Shown one piece after another: positions 44,937 to 54,303 of a stretch of 64,000 nt of DNA. The notes beneath the pieces are model-generated. The model made no database searches. It was not told where the DNA came from and saw only the letters and a program-made list of their open reading frames with translations. The position numbers and the translations under genes were made by a program. Source of the DNA: Pseudorhodoferax sp047601025 (GTDB taxonomy: Bacteria; Pseudomonadota; Gammaproteobacteria; Burkholderiales; Burkholderiaceae_C); the NCBI RefSeq assembly GCF_047601025.1, contig NZ_JASGJZ010000001.1, positions 496,001 through 560,000 of the forward strand, written 5' to 3'. Each line of letters starts with the position of its first letter. Position 1 is the stretch's first letter.

Positions 44937-46526
44937 TCAGGCCTCCGCGCTGCGGCCCTTCATCGCGAAGATGCCCTGCGGCCGCTTCTGGATGAAGACG
45001 ATGATGATGACGAGCACGGCGATCTTGGCCAGCACCGCGCCGGCCCAGCCCTCGAACAGCTTGTTCAGGATGCCGAGGCCCAGCGCGGCGTACACCGTGC
45101 CGGCCAGCTGCCCGACACCGCCGACCACGACGACCATGAAGGAGTCGACGATGTAGTTCTGGCCCAGGTCCGGGCCGACGTTGCCGACCTGGCTCAGCGC
45201 GCAGCCGGCCAGGCCCGCGATGCCCGAGCCGAGCGCGAACGCGTAGGTGTCCACGCGCGCGGTGTTCACGCCCATGCAGGCGGCGATCGGCCGGTTCTGC
45301 GTGACGCCGCGCACGAACAGCCCGAGCCGCGTGCGCCCGATCAGCCAGGCCATGGCGGCCAGCACCAGCGCCGCGAACACGATGATCAGCACGCGGTTCC
45401 AGGGCAGCGCCAGGTTGGGCAGCAACTGGATGCCGCCGCTCATCCACGACGGGCTTTCCACCGCCACGTTCTGCGCGCCGAAGGTCGAGCGCACCAGCTG
45501 CATCAGCACCAGGCTGATGCCCCAGGTGGCCAGCAGTGTCTCCAGCGGGCGGCCGTACAGGAAGCGGATCACGCCGCGCTCCAGCACCGCGCCGACCAGC
45601 GCCGAGGCCAGGAAGGCCGCCGGGATCGCCGCGATCAGGTAGGCGTCGAACGCACCCGGCAGGTACTTCTGGAACAGGCCCTGCACCACGTAGGTCGCGT
45701 AGGCGCCGATCATCATCAGCTCGCCGTGCGCCATGTTGATCACGCCCATCAGCCCGTAGGTGATGGCCAGGCCCAGCGCCACCAGCAGCAAGATGGAGCC
45801 CAGGCTCACGCCGGTGAAGGCCTGGCCCAGCCGCTCGCCCCAGACCAGGCCTTCGTCGATGGACGCGATGGCCGCGCGGATGGCCTTCTGCACGGCCGGG
45901 TCCTGCTCCTCGGCCAGGCGCTCGTTGAGCAGCAGCTTGGTGGCGGGCCGCTTGTTCTCGGCCAGCGCGGCGGCGGCGGCCAGGCGCTGGCCCGCGTCGT
46001 CGCTGGACAGCAGGCTGGCGGCGCGCGCCAGTTCGAGCTGCTCGCGGATGGCCGCGTCCTGCTCGGCCGCCAGCGCCTTCTCGATCAGCGGCAGCCGCGC
46101 CTGCGACGGCGCGCCGGCCAGCGCGCGCGCGGCCCCGGAGCGCACCGACGCATCGGCGCTGCGCAGCTGCAGCGCGGCGATGGCCACGTCCAGTTCGCCG
46201 CGCATCAGGTTGTTGTTGACGACGTCCTCGGCGTCCTCGGGCACGGCCACCTCGGCGCCGCTGGCCGGGTCGAAGCCCTTGCCGTCCCGCACCACGAAGG
46301 CCTTGTCGGCCGTGACGCGCACGGCGTCGTCGGCCATGGCCCGCAGGAACGCCTCGGTCCGGCCGTCGCCCTGCTCCACCGCCTGGATCACGGCGGCCGT
46401 GATGGCCTCCACCCGCTCGGACGAGGTGCCCGAGGCCATGGCCAGCGCGGCCTCGTTCGTCAAGGCGCGGGCCGGCAACGCGGCCGCACCCAGCAGCAGC
46501 GCCAGCACCGCGGCCAGCGCTTTCAT
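44937..46526 (-). CDS. urtB: Urea ABC transporter permease UrtB
   Basis: The 529-residue protein has a signal-like N-terminus, a helical periplasmic domain of about 200 residues (HEAT-like, typical of UrtB) and a LivH-type permease with GLMGVINMAHGELMMIGAYA. ATG 46526 gives a normal signal peptide. A TTG at 46538 with AGGGGG just upstream is an alternative start. Confidence 0.95.
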   Translation of the reverse strand: MKALAAVLALLLGAAALPARALTNEAALAMASGTSSERVEAITAAVIQAVEQGDGRTEAFLRAMADDAVRVTADKAFVVRDGKGFDPASGAEVAVPEDAEDVVNNNLMRGELDVAIAALQLRSADASVRSGAARALAGAPSQARLPLIEKALAAEQDAAIREQLELARAASLLSSDDAGQRLAAAAALAENKRPATKLLLNERLAEEQDPAVQKAIRAAIASIDEGLVWGERLGQAFTGVSLGSILLLVALGLAITYGLMGVINMAHGELMMIGAYATYVVQGLFQKYLPGAFDAYLIAAIPAAFLASALVGAVLERGVIRFLYGRPLETLLATWGISLVLMQLVRSTFGAQNVAVESPSWMSGGIQLLPNLALPWNRVLIIVFAALVLAAMAWLIGRTRLGLFVRGVTQNRPIAACMGVNTARVDTYAFALGSGIAGLAGCALSQVGNVGPDLGQNYIVDSFMVVVVGGVGQLAGTVYAALGLGILNKLFEGWAGAVLAKIAVLVIIIVFIQKRPQGIFAMKGRSAEA

Positions 46527-46624
46527 CCAACTTCGCAAGGCAACCCCCTGATCTGCATCGTGCTCATGGAACGGAGGGGCGCGCGGCCCCTTTCCGTGGC
46601 GCGGCCGGAAACCGGCTCACGGGC

Positions 46625-47890
46625 TCACTTCTTCTCGGGCTCGTCCTTCTTCTTGTCGTTGCCTTCGATGTACGGGCTCCAGGGCTGGGCCTTGATCGGG
46701 GCCTTGGTGCGCCAGACCACGTTGAACTGGCCGTCCGGGCGGATCTCGCCGATCAGCACCGGCTTGTGCAGGTGGTGGTTCTTGGGATCCATGGTCAGCG
46801 TGAAGCCGCTGGGCGCGTCGAAGGTCTGGCCGGCCATGGCGGCGATGACCTGGTCGGCGTCGGTGGACTTGGCCTTCTCCACCGCCTGCTTCCACATGTG
46901 GATGCCGACGTAGGTGGCCTCCATCGGGTCGTTGGTCAGCGGCTTGGTGGACTGGCCGGGCAGCTTCTTGGCCTTGGCGTACTCGGTCCACTGCTTGATC
47001 CAGGCGGTGTTGGTGGGGTTCTTCACGCTCATGAAGTAGTTCCACGAGGCCAGGTGGCCGACCAGCGGCTTGGGATCGAGGCCGCGCAGCTCTTCCTCGC
47101 CGACGCTGAAGGCCACCACCGGCACGTCCTTGGCCTTCAGGCCGGCGTTGCCCAGTTCCTTGTAGAAGGGCACGTTGGAGTCGCCGTTGATGGTGGAGAC
47201 TACCGCCGTCTTGCCGCCCTGGCTGAACTTCTTGATGTCGGCGACGATGGTCTGGTAGTCGCTGTGGCCGAACGGGGTGTAGGTCTCCATGATGTCGGCG
47301 TCGGCCACGCCCTTGGACTTCAGGAACGCGCGCAGGATCTTGTTGGCCGTGCGCGGGTACACGTAGTCCGTGCCCAGCAGCACCCAGCGCTTGGCATTGC
47401 CGCCTTCCTTGCCCATCAGGTATTCCACCGCGGGGATGGCCTGCTGGTTCGGCGCGGCGCCGGTGTAGAACACGTTCTTGGACAGTTCCTCGCCCTCGTA
47501 CTGCACCGGGTAGTACAGCAGCGCGTTGTTCTCCTCGTAGACCGGCAGCACCGACTTGCGGCACACCGAGGTCCAGCAGCCGAAGGTCACGGCCACCTTG
47601 TCCTGGGTGATCAGCTGCTTGGCCTTCTCGGCCGCCAGCGGCCAGTTGGAGGCGGTGTCGATCACCACCGGCTCGAGCTTCTTGCCCAGCACGCCGCCCT
47701 TGGCGTTGATCTCCTCGATGGTCATCAGCGCCATATCCTTCAGCGCCGTCTCGGAGATGGCCATCGTGCCCGACAGGGCGTGCAGCACGCCGACCTTGAT
47801 GGTGGACTGGGCGAAGGCGGGCAGGCTGCCGGCCATGCCGGCCAGGACGATGGCCGCGGCGGCGGCCTTCAGGGTGAAGCGAGGTTGCAT
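46625..47890 (-). CDS. urtA: Urea ABC transporter substrate-binding protein UrtA
   Basis: The 421-residue periplasmic protein has a signal peptide ending near PAFAQ and the FmdD/UrtA pattern: VGVLHALSGTMAISE, ITQDKVAVTFGCWTS and LLYYPVQYEGEE. It binds urea for UrtBCDE. It is the first gene of the urt operon and the upstream region is shared with the divergent FecR gene. Confidence 0.97.
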   Translation of the reverse strand: MQPRFTLKAAAAAIVLAGMAGSLPAFAQSTIKVGVLHALSGTMAISETALKDMALMTIEEINAKGGVLGKKLEPVVIDTASNWPLAAEKAKQLITQDKVAVTFGCWTSVCRKSVLPVYEENNALLYYPVQYEGEELSKNVFYTGAAPNQQAIPAVEYLMGKEGGNAKRWVLLGTDYVYPRTANKILRAFLKSKGVADADIMETYTPFGHSDYQTIVADIKKFSQGGKTAVVSTINGDSNVPFYKELGNAGLKAKDVPVVAFSVGEEELRGLDPKPLVGHLASWNYFMSVKNPTNTAWIKQWTEYAKAKKLPGQSTKPLTNDPMEATYVGIHMWKQAVEKAKSTDADQVIAAMAGQTFDAPSGFTLTMDPKNHHLHKPVLIGEIRPDGQFNVVWRTKAPIKAQPWSPYIEGNDKKKDEPEKK

Positions 47891-47997
47891 GTCGAAGAAC
47901 TCCCGGTGGTTGGTGGATCGCTGGGTCCGGCGGCGCCGCGCTGCGGACGCCGTCTGAGGTCGGGATCGATCCTAGGAACAAGCCCCGCCGGGGCCTA

Positions 47998-48013
47998 TAC
48001 GCCAGGTGGCGTA
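47998..48013. promoter_or_regulatory. TACGCC-AGGT-GGCGTA dyad in the urtA/fecR-like divergent region
   Basis: A perfect 6-bp inverted repeat with a 4-nt spacer lies 107 nt upstream of urtA and 135 nt upstream of the FecR gene. Such dyads suit a dimeric regulator, possibly the LuxR-type response regulator encoded at 57884. A lone -10-like TAGAAT at 48110-48115 may serve the FecR gene. Confidence 0.4.
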
Positions 48014-48148
48014 CGCGGGCGGCGCCGGGGCGGGCGCGCAGCCGCCGGGCGGTCGCCCACTTGCGCGGTATCCGCTACATGAATGCGCTTTGATTCGCTC
48101 AATCCTCTTTAGAATCGATCCTACGAATACGCTCTGTCCCCGACGACC

Positions 48149-49795
48149 ATGCGCACACGCCCGCCCTGTCTGTCCCGCACGGCGGGCGTTTTGCTGGGCC
48201 TCGCCATGCTCGCCGGGCCGGCCGCCGCGGCGGACCTGGTCTACGTGGTCCAGCCCGGCGACCATCCCTGGAACATCGCGCAGCGCTACCTGGTGCGGCC
48301 GTCGCTGGCCTGGCAGCTGGTGCAGCGCGAGGGCATCGCCGATCCGCACCACCTGCAGCCCGGCACCCGGCTGCGCCTGCCGCAGGCATGGCTGCGCCGC
48401 GTGCCGGCCGCTCTGGAGGTGGTGGCGACCGAGGGCGCGGCGCGCGTGCGCGGCGGCAACGGCCGCTGGCGCCCCCTGGCCGCCGGCGACCGCCTGCAGC
48501 CGCCGGCGCGGCTGCAGACCGGCCCGCACGACAGCGCCAGCATCGGCTTCGAGGACGGCGCCCGCGTGCTGCTGCTGCGCGACTCGGAGCTGCAGATCCA
48601 CGCCGCCACCCGGCGCGTGCTGGACGGCAATTCGGCGGTCTCGCTGGAGCTGCTGCGCGGCCGCGTCGAGAACGACGTGGCGCCGGCCGCCGCGCCGGGC
48701 CGGCGCTTCGAGATCCACACCCCGGCCGCGGTCGCGGCCGTGCGCGGCACGCGCTTTCGCGTGCAGAGCCAGGGCACCGGCCGCGATACCGTGACGCACG
48801 CCGAGACGCTGTCCGGCGCGGTACGGCTGAGCACCCCGGCCGGCGCCGTGCTCGCCGTGGCCGGCCACGGCAGCACCGTCCAGGCCGGCCAGGCGCCCGC
48901 CACGCCGGTGCCGCTGCTGCCGGCGCCGGACCTGTCGCAGCTGCCGGACACGGTGCAGCACCTGCCGACGGAGCTGGCGTTCCAGGGCCTGCCTCGGGCC
49001 AGCGGCTACCGCGCCCAGCTGGCCAGCGACGCCGGCTTCGCGTCGACGCAGCTGGACGAGCAGTCGAACGCACCGCGGCTGCGGCTGGGCGAGCACCTGG
49101 CCGACGGCCGCTACGTGCTGCGCCTGCGCGCCATCGACGCGCAGGGCCTGGAGGGCCTGGCCGCCGAGCGGCCGCTGCGCATCCACGCGCGGCCGCCACC
49201 GCCGATGCAGATCGAGCCGCCGCCCGGCGCCACCGTCACCGAGGCGCAGCCGCTGTTCCGCTGGACCGAGGCCGACGCCCCGGGCGGCAGCTACCACCTG
49301 CAGTTGCTGGACCAGGACGGCGCGCCCTGGCTGGACCAGCAGGTCGCCAGCGCCAGCCTGCCCGCCGACCGCGCGCTGCCGCCCGGGCACTACCGCTGGC
49401 GCGTGGCGCGCATCGACGCCGACGGAAGCCAGGGCCCGTTCGGCGAGCTGCAGGCCTTCCGGCGCACCGAGCCGGGCCCGGTGCCCCAGCTCGCGGCGCC
49501 GGCGCAGGACGGACGGCTGGTGCTGAGCTGGAGCCCGCAGGCCGGCGCCGCCGGCTACCGGCTGCAGCTGGCGCAGGATGCCTCGTTCGCCGCGCCGCTG
49601 CTGGAGCAGCGCACCGGGGACGCGCAGGCCGCGCTGCCCGCGCTGGCACCCGGCCGCTACCTGGCGCGGGTGCAGCGGATCGGCAGCGCCGATGCGCCGG
49701 AACCCTGGGGCGCGCCGCAATCCTTCACCGTCGAGGCGCCGCCCACGCCGACATGGCCCCGCCTGCTGTTGCTGCTGCCGCTGCTGTTCCTGTAA
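48149..49795 (+). CDS. LysM and FecR domain envelope protein
   Basis: The 548-residue protein has a signal peptide (GVLLGLAMLAGPAAAA), a LysM domain (about 32-78, YVVQPGDHPWNIAQRYL), a FecR domain (about 110-220, AAVAAVRGTRFRV) and three or so fibronectin-like strand repeats (RYVLRLRAID, HYRWRVARID, RYLARVQRIG). It ends in a hydrophobic tail with no charged cap. LysM-FecR proteins often pair with a CHASE2 enzyme, as here. Confidence 0.88.
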   Translation: MRTRPPCLSRTAGVLLGLAMLAGPAAAADLVYVVQPGDHPWNIAQRYLVRPSLAWQLVQREGIADPHHLQPGTRLRLPQAWLRRVPAALEVVATEGAARVRGGNGRWRPLAAGDRLQPPARLQTGPHDSASIGFEDGARVLLLRDSELQIHAATRRVLDGNSAVSLELLRGRVENDVAPAAAPGRRFEIHTPAAVAAVRGTRFRVQSQGTGRDTVTHAETLSGAVRLSTPAGAVLAVAGHGSTVQAGQAPATPVPLLPAPDLSQLPDTVQHLPTELAFQGLPRASGYRAQLASDAGFASTQLDEQSNAPRLRLGEHLADGRYVLRLRAIDAQGLEGLAAERPLRIHARPPPPMQIEPPPGATVTEAQPLFRWTEADAPGGSYHLQLLDQDGAPWLDQQVASASLPADRALPPGHYRWRVARIDADGSQGPFGELQAFRRTEPGPVPQLAAPAQDGRLVLSWSPQAGAAGYRLQLAQDASFAAPLLEQRTGDAQAALPALAPGRYLARVQRIGSADAPEPWGAPQSFTVEAPPTPTWPRLLLLLPLLFL

Positions 49796-49814
49796 ACGGC
49801 GATCGCCGGACCGC

Positions 49815-52709
49815 TTGAGCACCGACGCCCTCTTCCCGCCGCGCGAGCCCGCCCCGTCGACCCTCGGTGCGCGGCTGCGGCAGGCATTGGAGCGGGCCGG
49901 CTGGTGGTGCGTCGGCGTGGGCACCGCGCTGCTGCTGGCCTGGATGCAGCCGCAGTGGCTGCAGCGGCTGGACCTGCTGGCCTACGACCTGATGCTGCCG
50001 CAGCGCAGCGCCGACACGCAGGCGCCGGTCGTCGTCGCGGTGGACGACGACAGCCTGGAGCGCCTGGGCGCCTGGCCCTGGCCGCGCACGCTGCATGCGC
50101 GCATGGTCGATGCGCTGCGCGATGCCGGCGCCGGTGCCGTCGGCATCGCCGTGCTGTTCGCCGAACCCGACCAGCGCGACCCGGCCGGCGACGCGGCGCT
50201 GGCCGCGGCGCTGGCACGCCACGGCCGCGTGGCGCTGGCCGTCGCGCCCGCGCGGCGGGCCGACGGCCGCATCGGCGCCGAGCTGCTGGGCCCGCGGCTG
50301 GCCGGCCCGGCGCCGCAGGCCTGGCTTGGCCACGTGGACGTGGAGACCGACCTGGACGGCCAGTCGCGCAGCCAGTACCTGTACGCCGGCCCCGGCCGCG
50401 CCGACGTGCCGGCGCTGGCGCTGGCCGTGCACGAGCTGGCCGGCACCGGCCGCTCCCAGCTCGAGGTGGCCGCCGGCATGGCCCCGCGCGCCGGCGGCGA
50501 CGACGCCTGGATCCGCCAGGGCGAGGCCTTCGTGCCGCGCACCGCCGGCGTGCCGGTGGTGTCGTTCGCGGCGGCGCTGGCCGACCCGGCGCTGCTGGCG
50601 CAGGCGCGCGGGCGCGCGGTGTTCATCGGCGCCACCGCCGGCGGCCTGGGCGCCATGCTGGCCACGCCGCTGGCGCAGGCCCCGCACGCGCCGATGCCGG
50701 CCGTGCTGTTCCACGCCCAGGTGCTGGACGCGCTGCAGCACGGCAGCCTGATCACGCGGCTGGCCCCGCCCTGGTCGCTGGCCACGGCGCTGCTGCTGAC
50801 CAGCCTGGTCTGCGCGGCCTGCCTGGCCACGGCGCGGCATAGCCACGCGCTGCCGCTGCCCGGGCGGGCGCTGGCCGGCCTCGCCGTGCTGGCCGCGCCG
50901 CTGCTGCTCAGCGCCGCACTGCTGCAGTACCAGCGCTGGCTGCCGCCGGGCCTGGCCGTGGCCACGCTGGCCGTGGCGCTGACGGTGCGCGAGGCAGCCA
51001 AGCTGCGCGCCGTGCAGCGCCAGCTGCAACGCTCGCGCCAGCACGCGCAGGCCGCGCTGCGCGCCATCGACGACGCCGTGATCACCATCGACGCGCAGCA
51101 CCGGACCGTGCGCTTCGCCAACCCCACCGCGCAACTGCAGGCCGCGCCGCAGCTGCTGCAGGGCCGGCCGCTGCAGGCCTACCCGCTGCAGAGCGACAGC
51201 CACGAGGCGCTGCGCACGGCCGTCGACGCCTGCCTGGGCCGTGGCGTCAGCGTGCACCTGCGCGAACTGCTGTACCTGCGGGCCCCGGGCGGCCTGCGCA
51301 GCCTGCGCGCCACGGCCAACCCGCTGCGCGGGCCGTCCGGCGGCATCGAAGGCGCGGTGCTGGTGTTCAACGACATGACGGCCGCGCTGGCCGCCACCCG
51401 CGAGCGCGAGCACGCCGCCACCCACGACGCGCTGACCGGCCTGCCCAACCGCGTGCTGCTGCAGGAGCGGCTGCAGCTGGCGCTCTCGCGCGTGCAGCGC
51501 CAGCGCAGCATGGCGGCCATCCTGTTCGTCGACCTGGACCGCTTCAAGCACATCAACGACACGCTGGGCCACCGCGCCGGCGACGAGGTGCTGCGCGTGA
51601 TGGGGCAGCGGCTGCGCGACCTGTGCCGCGACACCGACACCGTGGCGCGCTGGGGCGGCGACGAGTTCGTGCTGATCCTGGAGGACATCGGCGGCCCGGA
51701 GGGCGCGGCCATGGCCGCGGCCAAGATCGTCGACGCGCTGTCCTGGGACATCGCGCTGGGCGCCGAATTCAACCACCGCCGCCTGCCCAGCTCCGGCAGC
51801 GTGGGCGTGGTGCTGGTGCCGCGCGACGGCACCGAGGCCGAGGACCTGCTGTCCAAGGCCGACATGGCCATGTACCGCGCCAAGAGCCAGCCCAAGGCCA
51901 GCTTCCACATCTGGGCGGACGACATCAACGCGCGCATGCACGACCGGCTGGCGCTGGAGGTGGACCTGCGCCAGGCGCTGCAGAACGCGCAGCTGGTGCT
52001 GCACTACCAGCCGCAGGTCGCGCTCGGCTCGGGCCGGCTGGTCGGCATGGAGGCGCTGATGCGCTGGCAGCGCACGCCGGCCGCGCTGCTGCCGCCGGCC
52101 GAGTTCCTGCCGGTGGCCGAGGAATCCGGCCTGATCATCGACATGGGCGCCTGGGCCGTGCGCGAGGCCGCGCGCCAGGTCGCCGCCTGGCAGGCCGCCG
52201 GGCTGCAACCGGTGCCGGTGGCCGTCAACGTCTCGGCCCGCCAGTGCATGACCACCGACCTGGCGCAGGTGGTGCGGCAGGCCCTGCGCGAGACCGGCAT
52301 CGCGCCGCGGCTGCTGCGGCTGGAGATCACCGAGACCACCGCCATGGCCCAGGGCGAGCACGTGATCGCGCTGCTGCAGGAGCTGCAGGCGCTGGGCATC
52401 GCGCTGTCGCTGGACGACTTCGGCACCGGCTGCTCCTCGCTGGCGCACCTGAAGCACTTCCCGCTCAGCGAGCTGAAGATCGACCGCAGCTTCGTCGCCG
52501 CCCTGCCCGAGGCGCGGCACGACGCGGCCATCGTCCACGCCACCGTGGCGCTGGCGCGCGGGCTGGACCTGCGCGTGGTCGCCGAGGGCGTGGAGAACGA
52601 GGCCCAGGCCCGCTTCCTGGCCGGCTGCGGCTGCGACTGCGCCCAGGGCTACCTGTACGGCCGGCCGCAGCCGGCGGCGCAACTCGCGCCGCTGCTGTCC
52701 GCGCGCTGA
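49815..52709 (+). CDS. CHASE2-PAS-GGDEF-EAL cyclic di-GMP enzyme
   Basis: The 964-residue protein has an N-terminal helix, a periplasmic CHASE2 domain (about 55-310), three membrane helices, a PAS domain (about 420-530), a GGDEF domain with intact WGGDEF and an RDTD inhibitory site five residues before it, and an EAL domain with EALMRW, EITET, DDFGTG and KIDRSF. Both catalytic sites look complete, so it could make or break c-di-GMP. The start is probably TTG at 49815; no ATG lies before the first helix. Confidence 0.92.
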   Translation: MSTDALFPPREPAPSTLGARLRQALERAGWWCVGVGTALLLAWMQPQWLQRLDLLAYDLMLPQRSADTQAPVVVAVDDDSLERLGAWPWPRTLHARMVDALRDAGAGAVGIAVLFAEPDQRDPAGDAALAAALARHGRVALAVAPARRADGRIGAELLGPRLAGPAPQAWLGHVDVETDLDGQSRSQYLYAGPGRADVPALALAVHELAGTGRSQLEVAAGMAPRAGGDDAWIRQGEAFVPRTAGVPVVSFAAALADPALLAQARGRAVFIGATAGGLGAMLATPLAQAPHAPMPAVLFHAQVLDALQHGSLITRLAPPWSLATALLLTSLVCAACLATARHSHALPLPGRALAGLAVLAAPLLLSAALLQYQRWLPPGLAVATLAVALTVREAAKLRAVQRQLQRSRQHAQAALRAIDDAVITIDAQHRTVRFANPTAQLQAAPQLLQGRPLQAYPLQSDSHEALRTAVDACLGRGVSVHLRELLYLRAPGGLRSLRATANPLRGPSGGIEGAVLVFNDMTAALAATREREHAATHDALTGLPNRVLLQERLQLALSRVQRQRSMAAILFVDLDRFKHINDTLGHRAGDEVLRVMGQRLRDLCRDTDTVARWGGDEFVLILEDIGGPEGAAMAAAKIVDALSWDIALGAEFNHRRLPSSGSVGVVLVPRDGTEAEDLLSKADMAMYRAKSQPKASFHIWADDINARMHDRLALEVDLRQALQNAQLVLHYQPQVALGSGRLVGMEALMRWQRTPAALLPPAEFLPVAEESGLIIDMGAWAVREAARQVAAWQAAGLQPVPVAVNVSARQCMTTDLAQVVRQALRETGIAPRLLRLEITETTAMAQGEHVIALLQELQALGIALSLDDFGTGCSSLAHLKHFPLSELKIDRSFVAALPEARHDAAIVHATVALARGLDLRVVAEGVENEAQARFLAGCGCDCAQGYLYGRPQPAAQLAPLLSAR

Positions 52710-52745
52710 AACGCTGCCGGCCCCGCGCAGGCCGGCCGGCGCCGA

Positions 52746-53789
52746 TTACGGGAAGCCGACCCGGTCCAGCAGTTGCTGCACCTGCGGCTGGCGCTCGGCC
52801 ACGGTCGCCACCGGGATGGTCTCGGACTTGAAGCCGTTCGGGCTCATGGCCTGCAGCGCCGGGTTGTCCACGCGGATGCCCCTGGCGGCCGGCCACTCGT
52901 TGTTGCCGTTGGCGAAGTGGGCCTGCGCCTGCGGCGTCGCCAGGTATTCGAGGAAGGCGATCGCGTTGGCGCGGTTCTTGGCATGGCGCGCCACGCCGCC
53001 GCCGGCGATGTTGACGTGCGTGCCCCAGCTGTCCTGGTTCGGGAACGACACGGCCACCTTGTCCGCCACGGCCTTGTCCTCGGGCTTGTCCGAACGCATC
53101 AGGCGCGCCACGTAGTAGCTGTTGCTGACGGCGATCTGGCATTCGCCGGACGCGACGCCGCGGATCTGGTCGGTGTCCCCGCCCTTGGGCGGCCGCGCCA
53201 GGTTGGCCTGCAGCCCCTTGAGCCAGGCCTCGGCCCCGGCCTCGCCCAGGTGCTGCGTGACGGCGCTGAACAGGCTGAGGTTGTATGGGTGCGAGCCGGA
53301 GCGGATGCAGACGCGGCCCTTGTTGCGCGGATCGGCCAGCTTCTCGTACCGGTCCACGTCCTCGGGCTTGACGCCGGCCTTGTCGTAGACGATGACGCGC
53401 GCCCGCGTCGAGAAGCCGAACCACGACAGCCCGCCATCGGCCGCCGGCAGGCTGCGCAGCGTGGGCGGGATCGCCTCCTCCAGCCTGGCCGAGCGGATCG
53501 GCTGGAACAGGCCGTCGCGCTCCAGCCGGTGCAGCCGCGCGGCGTCGACCAGCAGGATCACGTCGGCCGGCGACGCGGCGCCTTCGGACTTCAGCCGCGC
53601 GACCAGGCCGGCGTCGTCCGAATCGATGCGGTTGATCCGGATGCCGGTGGCCTTGGTGAAGTCGGCGTACAGCGCCTCGTCGGTGCTGTAGTGGCGCGCC
53701 GAGTACAGGTTCAGCTCGGGCGTCTGGGCCGCGGCGGTACCGGCCAGCAGCAAGGCGGCCAGGGTGGTCGGGACGAACGGGATTCTCAT
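52746..53789 (-). CDS. Ferric-ion ABC transporter substrate-binding protein (FbpA/FutA type)
   Basis: The 347-residue periplasmic protein has a signal peptide ending near GTAAAQ. It begins with LNLYSARHYSTDE, and the paired tyrosines that bind iron are in AVSNSYYVARL. The start at 53789 overlaps the Fur-like gene stop by 4 nt. The permease and ATPase partners are not in this window. Confidence 0.93.
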   Translation of the reverse strand: MRIPFVPTTLAALLLAGTAAAQTPELNLYSARHYSTDEALYADFTKATGIRINRIDSDDAGLVARLKSEGAASPADVILLVDAARLHRLERDGLFQPIRSARLEEAIPPTLRSLPAADGGLSWFGFSTRARVIVYDKAGVKPEDVDRYEKLADPRNKGRVCIRSGSHPYNLSLFSAVTQHLGEAGAEAWLKGLQANLARPPKGGDTDQIRGVASGECQIAVSNSYYVARLMRSDKPEDKAVADKVAVSFPNQDSWGTHVNIAGGGVARHAKNRANAIAFLEYLATPQAQAHFANGNNEWPAARGIRVDNPALQAMSPNGFKSETIPVATVAERQPQVQQLLDRVGFP

Positions 53790-54286
53790 GGCATCTCCGG
53801 GACAAAGGATGAACGATGGATCGACGCGCACGGCGCCATGCGGCGCCGTGCGCCGGGGTCGTCCTGGCAGGCGGCGCAGATGACCTGGATGCGCAGCGCC
53901 GCCGCGCCCAGGCGCAGGCCGTGCGCGTCGCAGATCCGGCCGACCACGCGCGCCAGCTCGGCGTCGCGCACGGCGATGCTGCGCTGGCAGCAGCGGCACG
54001 CGATCTGGTGCTCCTGCGCGGCGCCGTGCCCGCGCAGCCAGAACACGCTGCGGCCGCTGTCGTGCCAGTCCTTCTCCAGCACCTGCCGCGCCACCAGGCC
54101 GCGCACGGTCTTGTAGATGCTGGGCACGCTGATCCAGGCGCCCTGCAGCAGCAGCTGCTCGGCGATCGCGTCCACGGTCAGCCGCTGCTGCGGCGCCGCG
54201 TGGAACACCTGCAGCACGGCCAGCCGGCAGCGCGTCGCGCGCAGCTGCGCCTGGTCCAGCGTGGCTCTGGCGCCCGCGAGCGACAT
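53786..54286 (-). CDS. Fur-family transcriptional regulator
   Basis: The 166-residue protein has a winged helix (ISVPSIYKTVRGLVARQVLE) and a metal site with EHQIACRCCQ and ICAACQ. It lies between the TonB receptor and the ferric-binding protein genes in one operon. Being 30-40 residues longer than the zinc-type regulator at 37625, it is a distinct member. It probably controls this iron cluster. Confidence 0.88.
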   Translation of the reverse strand: MSLAGARATLDQAQLRATRCRLAVLQVFHAAPQQRLTVDAIAEQLLLQGAWISVPSIYKTVRGLVARQVLEKDWHDSGRSVFWLRGHGAAQEHQIACRCCQRSIAVRDAELARVVGRICDAHGLRLGAAALRIQVICAACQDDPGARRRMAPCASIHRSSFVPEMP

Positions 54287-54303
54287 GGCTTCGCCGGACA
54301 CGG

